64,000 nucleotides of DNA from Ruegeria profundi (GCF_001507545.1 NZ_LQBP01000008.1:1-64000), one strand, 5' to 3'; counted from the stretch's first letter, positions 8,593-17,876 are shown. Made by a program: numbers and translations. The notes: generated by a model from the sequence alone, not told the origin.

Positions 8593-10110
8593 ATGAAAGA
8601 CTCCACAGTTCTAAAGCTTAACGGGCTGAGCAAGCGGTTCGGTCCGGTCATCGCCAATGACAATGTCAGCCTGACCCTGAACAAGGGCGAAGTTCTGGCG
8701 TTGTTGGGTGAAAACGGCGCGGGCAAGACCACGCTGATGAATATGTTGTTCGGGCATTACCTGCCCGATTCAGGCACGATCGAGGTCGCGGACGACTCGG
8801 GTTTCCTACACCCGCTGCCTCTGGGGCATCCGCAGGTCGCGCTCGCCGCGGGCGTGGGAATGGTCCACCAGCATTTCACACTGGCCGAAAACATCTCGGC
8901 GCTGGACAATATCACCTTGGGGTCAGAACCCTTGTTTGCGGTGCGTCGCAATCGACGTGCCGCTCGGCGCAGAATCGAGTCTATCATGGCACAAAGCGGC
9001 TTGAATGCGCCGTTAGATTTGCCTGTTGGACGCTTGTCCGTTGGTGAAAGACAAAGGATTGAGATTCTAAAGGCCCTGTACCGGCAAGCCCGTGTTCTGG
9101 TGTTGGACGAACCCACGGCTGTGCTGACTCCGCAAGAGGCCGATGCCCTGTTCGAAAACATCCGAATGATGACGAACGAGGGGCTGTCGGTCATTTTCAT
9201 CAGCCACAAACTGCGTGAGGTTCTGGCCTTCTCCGACCGGATCGCCGTGCTGCGCCACGGTCGCAAGGTGGGCGAGATGGCGACTTCGGACGCGGATGAG
9301 AAATCCATCGCGCGGTTGATGGTCGGTGCTGAAACGCCTGAACTCGCAAGCAGCAGGATGGCGCCGGGCGCGCCGGTTCTGACGTTGTCGGGTATCTCGG
9401 TCACAGGCCGTTCAAAGCGCGATACGCTCAATGAACTAAACCTGACTGTGCATGCGCATGAAATCCTGGGAATCGCCGGGGTGTCGGGAAATGGTCAGAG
9501 CGGGCTGGCCAATGTGATCTCAGGAACCACAGAGCCAGAACAGGGTCTAATCAAGGTTAATGAAACCAACATTGGAGCTCCGAACCCCACTGCGATGGTG
9601 CGCGCGGGCGTCGGTCGCATTCCCGAGGACCGTCATCGCGAAGGCATCGTCGGGGCGATGAGTGTTGCGGAGAACATGATAATCGAGCGGCTGGATGACC
9701 CTGATGTGCAGTCGCGCGGTCTTTTGCGGCGCGAGGCGATACAGGACAACGCGGAACGTCTCGCCAAGGCCTATGACGTGCGCGGACCGGGAGTGGATGC
9801 GCCGGCACGCCTGTTGTCTGGCGGCAATATCCAGAAACTCATCCTAGCCCGTGTTTTTGAGCGTTCCCCCAGCCTGATCCTTGCCAACCAACCAACGCGT
9901 GGTCTCGATATGGGCGCTGCGGCCGAAGTCGGGCGTCGCCTGCTTGAGGCGCGCGCGCGCGGCGCGGGTGTCGTGCTGATTTCTGAGGACCTTGATGAAA
10001 TCTTGGGCCTTGCCGACCGGATCATGGTGATCCGCGACGGCGAATTGCACGAGGCCCCCAGTCGCGATCGGGAACAGATCGGGCTGATGATGGCAGGAGA
10101 ACCGGCATGA
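8593..10110 (+). CDS. Nucleoside ABC transporter ATPase (two fused ATPase domains)
   Basis: A 505-residue double ATPase like those of sugar and nucleoside importers (RbsA/NupA type). The first domain has a full Walker A GENGAGKTT at about residues 39-47, signature VGERQRIE and Walker B VLVLDEP. The second has a modified P-loop GVSGNGQSG, the usual case for this class, and signature SGGNIQK followed by LILARVFE. The ATG at 8593 is chosen because the protein then begins just before the conserved LKLNGLSKRFG; upstream in-frame codons lie in the hairpin. It overlaps the next permease gene by ATGA. Confidence 0.92.
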   Translation: MKDSTVLKLNGLSKRFGPVIANDNVSLTLNKGEVLALLGENGAGKTTLMNMLFGHYLPDSGTIEVADDSGFLHPLPLGHPQVALAAGVGMVHQHFTLAENISALDNITLGSEPLFAVRRNRRAARRRIESIMAQSGLNAPLDLPVGRLSVGERQRIEILKALYRQARVLVLDEPTAVLTPQEADALFENIRMMTNEGLSVIFISHKLREVLAFSDRIAVLRHGRKVGEMATSDADEKSIARLMVGAETPELASSRMAPGAPVLTLSGISVTGRSKRDTLNELNLTVHAHEILGIAGVSGNGQSGLANVISGTTEPEQGLIKVNETNIGAPNPTAMVRAGVGRIPEDRHREGIVGAMSVAENMIIERLDDPDVQSRGLLRREAIQDNAERLAKAYDVRGPGVDAPARLLSGGNIQKLILARVFERSPSLILANQPTRGLDMGAAAEVGRRLLEARARGAGVVLISEDLDEILGLADRIMVIRDGELHEAPSRDREQIGLMMAGEPA

Positions 10111-11180
10111 TCCGTATTGAGCCGCGCCAGACACAGTCGCGCGCTTTCGCAGTGGGTGTCCCGATCCTGTCTGCCGTGATCGCCCTGGCCTTCGCTGCTA
10201 TTCCTTTGCTGGCTGCCGGGGCGAACCCAATCCAGGCGTATGGCGAGATGTACAAGGGTGTTTTTGGCTCAGTTTTTGCGTTCTCCGAAGTTCTGACCCG
10301 CGCTACGCCACTGATTTTTACCGGTTTGGCTGCCGCTTTGGCGTTTCGCGCCAAACTCTGGAATATCGGTGCCGAGGGGCAGCTTTATCTGGGGGCGATG
10401 GCCGCCGTGGCGATTGGATCAGGAGTTTTGGATGTACCCGGCCTCTTGCTTCTGCCTCTGATTGTCGTCCTGGGTGCAGCGGCTGGTGCGGCGGGGATGG
10501 TTGCCCCGACCTATCTGAAAACGCGCTTCGGCGCGGATGAGGTCGTGACGACGCTGTTGTTGAATTTCATCATTCTCATCTTTGTGCAGATGATGCTGGA
10601 AGGCCCGCTGCAAGACCCGATGAGCCTGGGCTGGCCGCAATCTGCCCCGATTCTGGATCAGGGAATGCTGCCCCCGCTGATCGAGAGGATGCGGGTTCAT
10701 TCCGGGCTGATTTTGGCTCTGATACTGGCTGGTTTGGCTCAATTCATGCTGGCGCGCTCTGTCTGGGGCTTTCGTTTGCGGGCTGTGGGGGAAAACGCTG
10801 CCGCCGCGCGCCATGCCGGAATCAATGTGAAACGCTCGCTATTTGGCGTTGCCATTCTATCGGGCGGTGTGGCCGGCCTGGCCGGTGTCAGTGAAGTCGC
10901 CGGGCTGAAAGGATACCTTACATCGGACCTGTCCCCCGGCTTTGGGTACACGGGAATCGTCGTGGCGATGCTGGCGGGTCTGTCACCTGCAGGCGTGGTG
11001 ATCGCGGCGTTGTTCATTGCGTCCGTTTTTGTCGGGGCTGACAGCATGAGCCGCGCCATGGGCGTGTCATCCTTTCTGGCTGATCTGGTCGTATCAGTTT
11101 CGTTGCTCTGCGTGCTCGTCGGCAGTTTCTTCGCTCGATACCGGGTCGTGCGGGCCAGCACCACGAGGGCAGCGTCATGA
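10107..11180 (+). CDS. Nucleoside ABC transporter permease 1
   Basis: A 357-residue inner-membrane permease of the BPD_transp_2 family. It has a first hydrophobic helix at about residues 14-36 and roughly nine to ten further hydrophobic segments. Conserved blocks are FTGLAAALAFRAKLWNIGAEG (loop before helix 3) and GENAAAARHAGI, the coupling segment that meets the ATPase. It starts inside the stop of the ATPase gene and overlaps the next permease by ATGA, so the three are translationally coupled. Confidence 0.9.
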   Translation: MIRIEPRQTQSRAFAVGVPILSAVIALAFAAIPLLAAGANPIQAYGEMYKGVFGSVFAFSEVLTRATPLIFTGLAAALAFRAKLWNIGAEGQLYLGAMAAVAIGSGVLDVPGLLLLPLIVVLGAAAGAAGMVAPTYLKTRFGADEVVTTLLLNFIILIFVQMMLEGPLQDPMSLGWPQSAPILDQGMLPPLIERMRVHSGLILALILAGLAQFMLARSVWGFRLRAVGENAAAARHAGINVKRSLFGVAILSGGVAGLAGVSEVAGLKGYLTSDLSPGFGYTGIVVAMLAGLSPAGVVIAALFIASVFVGADSMSRAMGVSSFLADLVVSVSLLCVLVGSFFARYRVVRASTTRAAS

Positions 11181-12121
11181 TGGATATTCTCAACATCCTT
11201 CTGTCCGAAAGCTTTTGGGCCGCGTCGCTGCGCATCGCAACGCCGCTGATCTTTGGTGTCTTGGGCGCGCTGATCTGCGAGAGGGCGGGCGTGCTGAACC
11301 TTGGGATTGAGGGTATCTTTGTCGTCGGTGCGATGTGTGGCTGGATGGCGGTTTGGCTTGGCGCGGGGCTGTGGGGTGGCGTTTTGGTCGCGGCGCTGGC
11401 CGGGGCTTTTTTCGGCCTGCTGCACGCCATTCTGACGGTACCACTTGGGCTGTCCCAGCACGTTTCGGGCCTGGGGATCACGCTGTTTGCCACGTCGGTC
11501 AGTTACTATACGTACCGAACCGCGCTGCCGAACGTTTCCTCACCACCAAGAATCGAGCCGTTCCAGCCGCTGGACTTGCCGATGCTGTCCGATTTGCCCT
11601 TTTTAGGGACTGTTTTGTTTCAGCAAACCGCGTTGACATGGCTGGCCCTTTTGTTGGTGGCTGTGGTCTGGTACGTGATGAACCGCACCGCGCTGGGCGT
11701 GGCCCTTCAGGCGGTCGGGGACAACCCCGACAGTGTCGACGCGCAAGGTTTATCGGTCTACGGGCTGCGGATTGGCGCAATAGTTGTCGGATCGGCCCTT
11801 ATGGCGCTGGGCGGGGCATTCCTGACGATGAGCGCGTTTGATGCGTTCTTCTTCGGGATGGTCAACGGGCGCGGCTGGGTTTGCATCGCGCTGGTGATTT
11901 TTGCCAGTTGGAGACCGGGCAAGGCTTTGCTGGGCGCGCTACTGTTCGGCGCGTTCGATGCCTTGCAGGTGCGCCTGCAGACCGAGATCGGGGCGCTGGT
12001 GCCCGGCCAGGTGTTCCTAATGGCACCCTATGTCCTGTCGATCATCGCGCTCGTCGTCGCGGCGCGGTCGGCGGATTATCCGCGCGCATTGCTTACCCCC
12101 TGGTTCAAAGGCCAAAGATAG
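11177..12121 (+). CDS. Nucleoside ABC transporter permease 2
   Basis: The second permease, 314 residues, also BPD_transp_2, and the heterodimer partner of the one before it. The hallmark LRIATPLIFGVLGALICERAG near the N-terminus and LNLGIEGIF at about residues 37-45 are typical of the smaller permease in BMP-type systems. The coupling segment is AVGDNPDSVDAQGLSV. Only nine bases separate its stop from the cytosine deaminase start. Confidence 0.9.
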   Translation: MMDILNILLSESFWAASLRIATPLIFGVLGALICERAGVLNLGIEGIFVVGAMCGWMAVWLGAGLWGGVLVAALAGAFFGLLHAILTVPLGLSQHVSGLGITLFATSVSYYTYRTALPNVSSPPRIEPFQPLDLPMLSDLPFLGTVLFQQTALTWLALLLVAVVWYVMNRTALGVALQAVGDNPDSVDAQGLSVYGLRIGAIVVGSALMALGGAFLTMSAFDAFFFGMVNGRGWVCIALVIFASWRPGKALLGALLFGAFDALQVRLQTEIGALVPGQVFLMAPYVLSIIALVVAARSADYPRALLTPWFKGQR

Positions 12122-12129
12122 GAGCCTGC

Positions 12130-13413
12130 ATGTTCGACCTGATCGTAAAAAACGCCACCTTGCCTGATGGACAGACCGGGGTGGATATCGCCTGCATGGA
12201 TGGCAAGATCGCTGCGGTTGAGCAATCGATCACCGCCGAGGCGCAAGAGGTTATGGATGCCGGGGGGCAACTGGTCTCTCCACCTTTCGTAGACCCGCAT
12301 TTCCACATGGATGCGACCTTGTCGCTGGGTACGCCGCGCATGAACGTGTCAGGCACCCTGTTGGAGGGGATCGCGCTCTGGGGTGAGTTGAAGCCGATCC
12401 AGAGCGTTGACGATATCATCACCCGCGCCTTACGCTATTGCGAGCTGGCTGTGGCCAAGGGTATCGGCGCAATCCGCAGTCACGTAGACACCTGCGATGA
12501 CGAACTCAAGGGTGTGCAGGCCTTGCTTGAGGTCAGGGAACAGGTGAAGGACTATCTTGACCTGCAACTGGTCGCTTTCCCGCAAGACGGGGTGCTGCGT
12601 GACCCTACCGCCATGCAGAACACGATCCGCGCCCTAGATATGGGTGTAGACGTGGTGGGCGGTATTCCGCATTTTGAGCGTACCATGGCCGATGGGGCCG
12701 AGTCCGTGCGCCTGCTGTGCGAAATCGCAGCTGAGCGTGGGTTGATGGTCGACATGCATTGCGACGAAAGCGACGATCCGCTGAGCCGCCATATCGAGAC
12801 TTTGGCCTATGAAACCCAACGTTTGGGTCTGAATGGCAGGGTTGCGGGATCGCATCTGACGTCCATGCATTCAATGGATAACTATTATGTCTCAAAGCTG
12901 ATCCCGCTGATGGTTGAGGCCGGGGTGCATGCTATCCCGAACCCCCTGATCAACATTATGTTACAAGGTCGGCATGACGCCTACCCCAAACGCCGGGGCC
13001 AGACCCGCGTGCGTGAACTACGCGATGCCGGGATCACCGTTGGCTTTGGCTCGGATTGCGTCATGGATCCGTGGTACTCATTGGGGAAGGCTGACATGCT
13101 GGATGTCGCCTTTATGGGGTTGCACGTCGGGCAGTTGTCCAGTCGGGCAGACATGGGCTGGTGTTTTGATGCGGTGACCGAAAACTCTTCCCAGATCATG
13201 GGGTTAGAGGGGTATGGCATTGCCAAAGGATGCGCGGCGAATTTCGTTCTGCTGCAAGCCAGCGACAGGATTGAGGCGATCCGGCTGCGCGCGCATCGGC
13301 TGGCTGTTGTGCGCAAGGGGCGCATCATCGCGCGGTCAAACCCGGTCAAATGCGACCTGAGCCTGCCTAATGGAACAAAAACCCTGGACGAGGCGCGGGT
13401 GCCATTCAGTTGA
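12130..13413 (+). CDS. codA: Cytosine deaminase (amidohydrolase)
   Basis: A 427-residue cytosolic zinc/iron amidohydrolase that converts cytosine to uracil and ammonia. It aligns along its length with E. coli CodA with a constant offset of four: metal ligands His57, His59, His210 and Asp309, catalytic Glu213, His242, and substrate-contacting Gln152 (E. coli 61, 63, 214, 313, 217, 246, 156). The residue after the metal Asp is Cys310, where E. coli has Asp314, a position known to tune substrate choice, so related bases such as isocytosine are possible substrates. A long upstream open frame exists, but the ATG at 12130 follows the previous stop with a GGAG site and starts at the conserved N-terminus. 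Last gene of the transporter operon. Confidence 0.88.
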   Translation: MFDLIVKNATLPDGQTGVDIACMDGKIAAVEQSITAEAQEVMDAGGQLVSPPFVDPHFHMDATLSLGTPRMNVSGTLLEGIALWGELKPIQSVDDIITRALRYCELAVAKGIGAIRSHVDTCDDELKGVQALLEVREQVKDYLDLQLVAFPQDGVLRDPTAMQNTIRALDMGVDVVGGIPHFERTMADGAESVRLLCEIAAERGLMVDMHCDESDDPLSRHIETLAYETQRLGLNGRVAGSHLTSMHSMDNYYVSKLIPLMVEAGVHAIPNPLINIMLQGRHDAYPKRRGQTRVRELRDAGITVGFGSDCVMDPWYSLGKADMLDVAFMGLHVGQLSSRADMGWCFDAVTENSSQIMGLEGYGIAKGCAANFVLLQASDRIEAIRLRAHRLAVVRKGRIIARSNPVKCDLSLPNGTKTLDEARVPFS

Positions 13414-13499
13414 TTCGGGGTATTTTCCCCCGCGTCTTCATTTTCAAACACAATCTAGTGTTGCAACTGCTGAACTGATCTGGATGATCGGGTTTACTA

Positions 13500-13518
13500 C
13501 GGCCGCAGCAAGCGGCCG
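13500..13518 (+). promoter_or_regulatory. Hairpin in the leader of the first peptide-binding protein
   Basis: CGGCCGC (13500-13506) pairs with GCGGCCG (13512-13518) over a 5-base loop, about 43 bases before the ATG at 13562. Its place in the presumed 5' leader suggests an mRNA-stabilising stem or protein-binding element; there is no T-tract. A weaker G4/C4 stem at 13417-13430 may end the upstream operon. Confidence 0.4.
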
Positions 13519-13561
13519 GCCGTTGCAATGACGGCGCTAACAATAAACCGGGGAGACTATA

Positions 13562-15139
13562 ATGATCCTAAGAAACCTGATGATTGCCGCCAGCGCCACT
13601 GCGTTGATGGCGGCAAGCGCGTCTGCTGAAACTTTGCGCTGGGCGCGGGCGGGTGACTCGCTGACGCTGGACCCGCATGCGCAGAACGAAGGCCCAACTT
13701 CGGCGCTGGCGCACCAAATCATGGAAACGCTGGTGATGCGTGACCATTCCGGCGCACTGGTTCCGTCATTGGCCACGGAATGGGCGCCCTCGGAAGACAA
13801 TCCCAATATCTGGGTGTTCAAGTTGCGCGAAGGTGTGACCTTCCATGATGGTGCCGAGTTTGACAGCGAAGACGTTGTCTTTTCGTTGGACCGTGCCAGA
13901 ACACCGGATTCCGACTACAAAGAATTGCTGGCCTCTGTGAAAGAGGTGCGCGCGACCGATAAATACACGATCGAGATCGAGACCGACGGTCCGAACCCGA
14001 TCATGCCCAACAACCTGACCAACATGTTCATGATGGACAAAGGTTGGGCCGAGGCGAACAACGCCGTCAAGGTTCAGGACTACGAGGGCGGCGAAGACAC
14101 GTTCGCGGCCAAGAATGCCAACGGCACCGGACCTTACATGCTGGTCAGCCGCGAACCCGATGTGAAAACCGTTCTGGCCGCTTACGACAACTATTGGGGC
14201 AAAAATGAGTTCCCGCTGGAAGTGACCGAAATCATCTATACCCCGATTCAGAACGCAGCCACTCGCGTTGCCGCCTTGCTGTCGGGTGAGGTCGATTTCA
14301 TTCAGGACGTGCCTGTGCAAGACCTTGAGCGTGTTGCCAGCGCTGATGGTCTGGACGTCCGCACCGCGCCGCAGAACCGTGTCATCTTCTTTGGTATGAA
14401 CATGGGGGATGCGGACCTCGCCAATGACAATGTCGAAGGCAAGAACCCATTGTCGGATGTTCGCGTGCGCCAGGCCATGTCCCAGGCGATCAACCGCGAT
14501 GCGATCAAGCAGGTCGTGATGCGCGGTCAGTCGGCCCCGGCGGGCATGATCGCTCCACCGTTTGTGAATGGCTGGAATGAGGCGATGGACAGCTCGACCA
14601 CCGATATTGAAGGTGCCAAAGCCCTGATGGCCGAGGCTGGTTATCCGGACGGGTTCTCCATTCAGCTTGACTGCCCGAACGACCGCTACATCAACGATGA
14701 AGCGATCTGTCAGGCTGCGGTTGGTATGCTGGCGCAGATCGGGATCACCGTAAACCTGGATGCCAAACCGAAAGCGCAGCACTTCCCGCTGATCAACAAC
14801 CTGGAAACCGACTTCTACATGCTGGGTTGGGGCGTTCCGACCTATGACTCGGAATACATCTTCAACTTCCTCGTTCACACGAAGGGTGAAAAATACGGCT
14901 CGTGGAACGGTACGCGCTACAGCAACCCGGAGCTGGATGCCAAGATCGTTGCTCTGGCGTCGGAAACCAACCTGCCTGAGCGTGACAAGCAGATCGCTGA
15001 GATCTGGCAGGTTGTTCAGGACGAACAGCTGTACATCCCAATCCACCACCAGGTGCTGAACTGGGGTATGAAGTCAAACGTGGGTACTGTGGTCGAACCG
15101 GAAGATTCGCCCAAGATCAAGTACTTCACCCTGAACTAA
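13562..15139 (+). CDS. Dipeptide/oligopeptide ABC transporter substrate-binding protein 1
   Basis: A 525-residue periplasmic binding protein of the SBP_bac_5 (DppA/OppA) family. The signal peptide ends at about residue 22 (MAASASAE). Conserved features are the start LRWARAGDSLTLDPHAQNEG and the family signature WVFKLREGVTFHDG. It has GGGGAG just before the ATG. A strong terminator follows at 15160-15190, so it can be made as a single-gene message. A paralogue lies directly downstream (15244). The permeases that it serves are probably those at 16899-18823. The actual ligand (peptide, opine or other) cannot be read from the sequence. Confidence 0.9.
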   Translation: MILRNLMIAASATALMAASASAETLRWARAGDSLTLDPHAQNEGPTSALAHQIMETLVMRDHSGALVPSLATEWAPSEDNPNIWVFKLREGVTFHDGAEFDSEDVVFSLDRARTPDSDYKELLASVKEVRATDKYTIEIETDGPNPIMPNNLTNMFMMDKGWAEANNAVKVQDYEGGEDTFAAKNANGTGPYMLVSREPDVKTVLAAYDNYWGKNEFPLEVTEIIYTPIQNAATRVAALLSGEVDFIQDVPVQDLERVASADGLDVRTAPQNRVIFFGMNMGDADLANDNVEGKNPLSDVRVRQAMSQAINRDAIKQVVMRGQSAPAGMIAPPFVNGWNEAMDSSTTDIEGAKALMAEAGYPDGFSIQLDCPNDRYINDEAICQAAVGMLAQIGITVNLDAKPKAQHFPLINNLETDFYMLGWGVPTYDSEYIFNFLVHTKGEKYGSWNGTRYSNPELDAKIVALASETNLPERDKQIAEIWQVVQDEQLYIPIHHQVLNWGMKSNVGTVVEPEDSPKIKYFTLN

Positions 15140-15159
15140 TGACTCAGAGTCAGTGATAT

Positions 15160-15190
15160 GGCAGGGCGTGATCATCGCGCCCTGCCTTTT
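15160..15190 (+). terminator. Rho-independent terminator after binding protein 1
   Basis: A perfect 9-bp stem GGCAGGGCG (15160-15168) with CGCCCTGCC (15178-15186), a 9-base loop, then TTTT. It lies 20 bases past the stop at 15139. Confidence 0.85.
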
Positions 15191-15210
15191 GTGTTACCCT
15201 TCAAGAAGAC

Positions 15211-15225
15211 GCCCCGTTTCGGGGC
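15211..15225 (+). promoter_or_regulatory. Small hairpin before binding protein 2
   Basis: GCCCCG/CGGGGC with a 3-base TTT loop sits 19 bases upstream of the ATG at 15244 and directly before the GGGAAG ribosome binding site, so it could protect the message or limit ribosome access. Confidence 0.45.
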
Positions 15226-15243
15226 ACATAGGGAAGTTCCGCC

Positions 15244-16809
15244 ATGATCTTCAGAAACAGCGCCGTTGGTCTCGCGATGCTTATCGCCACCAGCGCTCAG
15301 GCCGCCGAGTTCAAATGGGCCTCGACCACCGATCCGCAGACGATGGACCCGCACGCGGTTAACTCTGCTCCGGTTCTTGGCTTTCTCAACAACGTCTACG
15401 AAGGGCTTGTGCGCCGCGATAAGGACATGCAGGTGGAACCAGCCCTTGCGGTCAGCTGGGAACCAATCGGTGACGGCGAAGGTTGGCGGTTCAATCTGCG
15501 CGAGGGTGTGACCTTTCATGATGGCAGCACATTTGATGCGCAGGACGTTCTGTTCAGCTATGAGCGCGCCTCGGGCGAGGCGGCGGATACCCGTAGCTGG
15601 TTCGCTCCGATCCGTGAGGTGAAGGTCGTTGACGAGTATACCGTCGATTTTCTGACCACCGCCCCGAACCCGCTGTTCCCGTCGTCTATCGCTAACTGGA
15701 TGATCATGGATCAAGGCTGGACCGAGGCCAATTACGCCACTGTGCCCGACAAGGAAACGGGAAATTATGCCACGCTGAACGCCAATGGCACCGGCGCATT
15801 CAAAGTTACCGCGCGCGAACCGGGACTTCGCACTGTACTTGAGCCGTTCGCAGGATGGTGGGGTAAAGCTGAACACAACATCACCCGCGCCGAGTTTACC
15901 CCGATCCAGAACCCTGCCACCGCCGTTGCGGCCCTCCTGTCAGGTGACGTGGATATGATCAACCCGGTGCCAATTCAGGACGTGGCACGCTTGCAGGGCA
16001 GCGACGGTGTTGATGTCATTCAGGGCATTGAGGCGCGCGTCATTATGCTGGGATTCGATCATGAGGCCGAGACGCTGAAATACACCGGGGATGAGGGGAA
16101 ACCGAACCCATTCCGCGATCCGCGCGTGCGGAAGGCCGTAGCGCATGCTGTGAATGTCGATGCAATCCTCGCCACCATCATGCGTGGGAATGCCGAAGCA
16201 GCCTCGCAACTCGTCAGCCCGGCGATGAGCGGGTATTCGCAGGCCAATGCCGAACGCCCGGCCTTTGATATCGACGCCGCTAAGGCCTTGCTGATCGAGG
16301 CAGGCTATGGCGATGGATTCTCTTTCGGTCTGAAATGTCCCAATGACCGCTACCTGAATGATGAAGCGGTCTGCCAGGCTGTTGCCAGCATGCTGGCACA
16401 GATCGGGATTACAGCAGAGCTGGACGCCATGCCTGTCCGCAACTACTGGCCCGAACTGCGCGAGGACAATTACGACATGTACCTGCTGGGCTGGAGCCCG
16501 GGGACCTTTGATGCGGAACATCCGGTGAGATTCCTGGTCGCAACACCCAACGAAGAGAAAAAGCTGGGCAGCTGGAACTTCGGCGGTTTCTCGAATGAAC
16601 GGATCGACGCGGTGCTGCCTTTGATCCAATCAGAGTTGGACGCCGAAAACCGGCAGGCCATGCTGGATGAGGTCGCGCAGATCATTCAGGCAGAACAGGT
16701 TTATGTGCCGCTTTATGTCCAACCGTTGCTGTGGGGGACGCGCAGCAATATCGATCTGACACAACGCCCGGACAATTTCTTCCTGCTGCGCTGGGTGACG
16801 GTAAACTAA
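15244..16809 (+). CDS. Dipeptide/oligopeptide ABC transporter substrate-binding protein 2
   Basis: A 521-residue SBP_bac_5 protein, paralogous to the one at 13562 along its length; both share WxxxTDPQTMDPHA-type starts, FNLREGVTFHDG, NANGTGxxxVxxREP, SGDV/EVDxIxxVP and CPNDRYLNDEAVCQA. The signal peptide ends at residue 20 (ATSAQAAE). Tandem binding proteins give one membrane complex two ligand ranges. It is followed by an 89-base gap that holds a RutR-type palindrome before the permease genes. Confidence 0.9.
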   Translation: MIFRNSAVGLAMLIATSAQAAEFKWASTTDPQTMDPHAVNSAPVLGFLNNVYEGLVRRDKDMQVEPALAVSWEPIGDGEGWRFNLREGVTFHDGSTFDAQDVLFSYERASGEAADTRSWFAPIREVKVVDEYTVDFLTTAPNPLFPSSIANWMIMDQGWTEANYATVPDKETGNYATLNANGTGAFKVTAREPGLRTVLEPFAGWWGKAEHNITRAEFTPIQNPATAVAALLSGDVDMINPVPIQDVARLQGSDGVDVIQGIEARVIMLGFDHEAETLKYTGDEGKPNPFRDPRVRKAVAHAVNVDAILATIMRGNAEAASQLVSPAMSGYSQANAERPAFDIDAAKALLIEAGYGDGFSFGLKCPNDRYLNDEAVCQAVASMLAQIGITAELDAMPVRNYWPELREDNYDMYLLGWSPGTFDAEHPVRFLVATPNEEKKLGSWNFGGFSNERIDAVLPLIQSELDAENRQAMLDEVAQIIQAEQVYVPLYVQPLLWGTRSNIDLTQRPDNFFLLRWVTVN

Positions 16810-16845
16810 TTGGCGGGAACGTGACGTCTGGATGTTGGCGATAAC

Positions 16846-16861
16846 TTGACCACTTGGTCAG
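16846..16861. promoter_or_regulatory. RutR-type operator upstream of the peptide permease operon
   Basis: TTGACCACTTGGTCAG has two inverted arms, TTGACCA and TGGTCA(G), around CT. It matches the published box of the pyrimidine-sensing TetR-family repressor RutR (TTGACCA-NN-TGGTCAA) at all but the last base. It lies 38 bases before the ATG at 16899, inside the 89-base gap. RutR is released from DNA by uracil or thymine, and a cytosine deaminase (a uracil source) lies 3.4 kb upstream. Other TetR-family repressors have similar sites, so the identity of the binder is inferred. Confidence 0.65.
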
Positions 16862-16898
16862 CACTGGCCTAGACAGACAGATCAACGGGGAAAAGTGA

Positions 16899-17876
16899 AT
16901 GTTCGCATATATTGTCCGAAGGATGTTCCAATCCGTGATCGTTCTGCTGGTCGTGGGTCTGGTAGCATTTTCAATGTTCCGCTTTGTCGGCGATCCGATC
17001 GACAACATGCTGGGGCAGGAAAGAACACAGGCCGACATCGACCGCCTGCGTTCAGAGCTTGGGTTGGATCAACCATTCCCGGTGCAGTATTTCAAGTTCC
17101 TGCAAGGCGCGGTTCAGGGCAATTTCGGTGTGTCTTATCGGCAGGGCCGCCCGGTTTCCACCATCATAGCCGAGCGTGCGCCCGCGACGTTGGAACTGGC
17201 CTTTGTCTCCGGTGTCCTCGCGATCACACTGGGCATCGCACTGGGGGTCTTCACGGCGATCCGACGACAAGGGGTGGCGGCGAATGTCATCATGACGGTG
17301 TCCCTGATCGGAGTATCCTTGCCCACCTTCCTGATCGGCATCTTGCTGATCTACATATTCTCGGTTGAGCTTGACCTCCTCCCCAGCTTCGGGAGGGGCG
17401 AGACCGTTATGATTGGCAACTGGTCCACGGGGTTTCTGACGACCTCGGGGCTCAAGGCACTGATCCTGCCCGCGATCACGCTGGGTCTGTATCAAATGAC
17501 GCTGATCATGCGGCTGGTGCGGTCGGAAATGCTTGAGGTGATGCGCGCAGATTACGTCCGCTTCGCCCGCGCCCGAGGGTTGTCGGACCGGGTGATCAAC
17601 TTTCGCCATGCGCTCAAGAACACGTTGGTGCCGGTGATCACCATTACGGGCTTGCAGCTGGGCTCGATCATCGCCTTTGCCATCATTACCGAGACGGTGT
17701 TCCAGTGGCCCGGTGTGGGGCTGTTGTTCATCAACGCGATTCAGTTTGTCGATATCCCCGTCATGGCCGCTTATCTGATGCTGATCTCGGTCATGTTCGT
17801 CACGATCAACCTGATTGTCGATCTTCTCTACTATGCCATTGACCCGCGCCTGCGTGTCGACGCGAGGGCCACATGA
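16899..17876 (+). CDS. Peptide ABC transporter permease (DppB type)
   Basis: A 325-residue inner-membrane permease of the DppB/OppB family. Six hydrophobic helices are visible (first at about residues 9-29, then clusters at 100-125, 135-160, 185-205, 240-265, 290-315). The family N-terminal domain has DxLRSELGLDQPFPVQYFKF, and the coupling motif is RADYVRFARARGLSDRVINFRHALKN, split across residues about 210-235. It overlaps the next permease by ATGA. Confidence 0.92.
   Translation: MFAYIVRRMFQSVIVLLVVGLVAFSMFRFVGDPIDNMLGQERTQADIDRLRSELGLDQPFPVQYFKFLQGAVQGNFGVSYRQGRPVSTIIAERAPATLELAFVSGVLAITLGIALGVFTAIRRQGVAANVIMTVSLIGVSLPTFLIGILLIYIFSVELDLLPSFGRGETVMIGNWSTGFLTTSGLKALILPAITLGLYQMTLIMRLVRSEMLEVMRADYVRFARARGLSDRVINFRHALKNTLVPVITITGLQLGSIIAFAIITETVFQWPGVGLLFINAIQFVDIPVMAAYLMLISVMFVTINLIVDLLYYAIDPRLRVDARAT

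Noticed and set aside
13766..15049. 427-codon open frame antisense to the first peptide-binding protein
   Set aside because: The sense strand encodes a full SBP with signal peptide and motifs; the antisense translation is low-complexity shadow.
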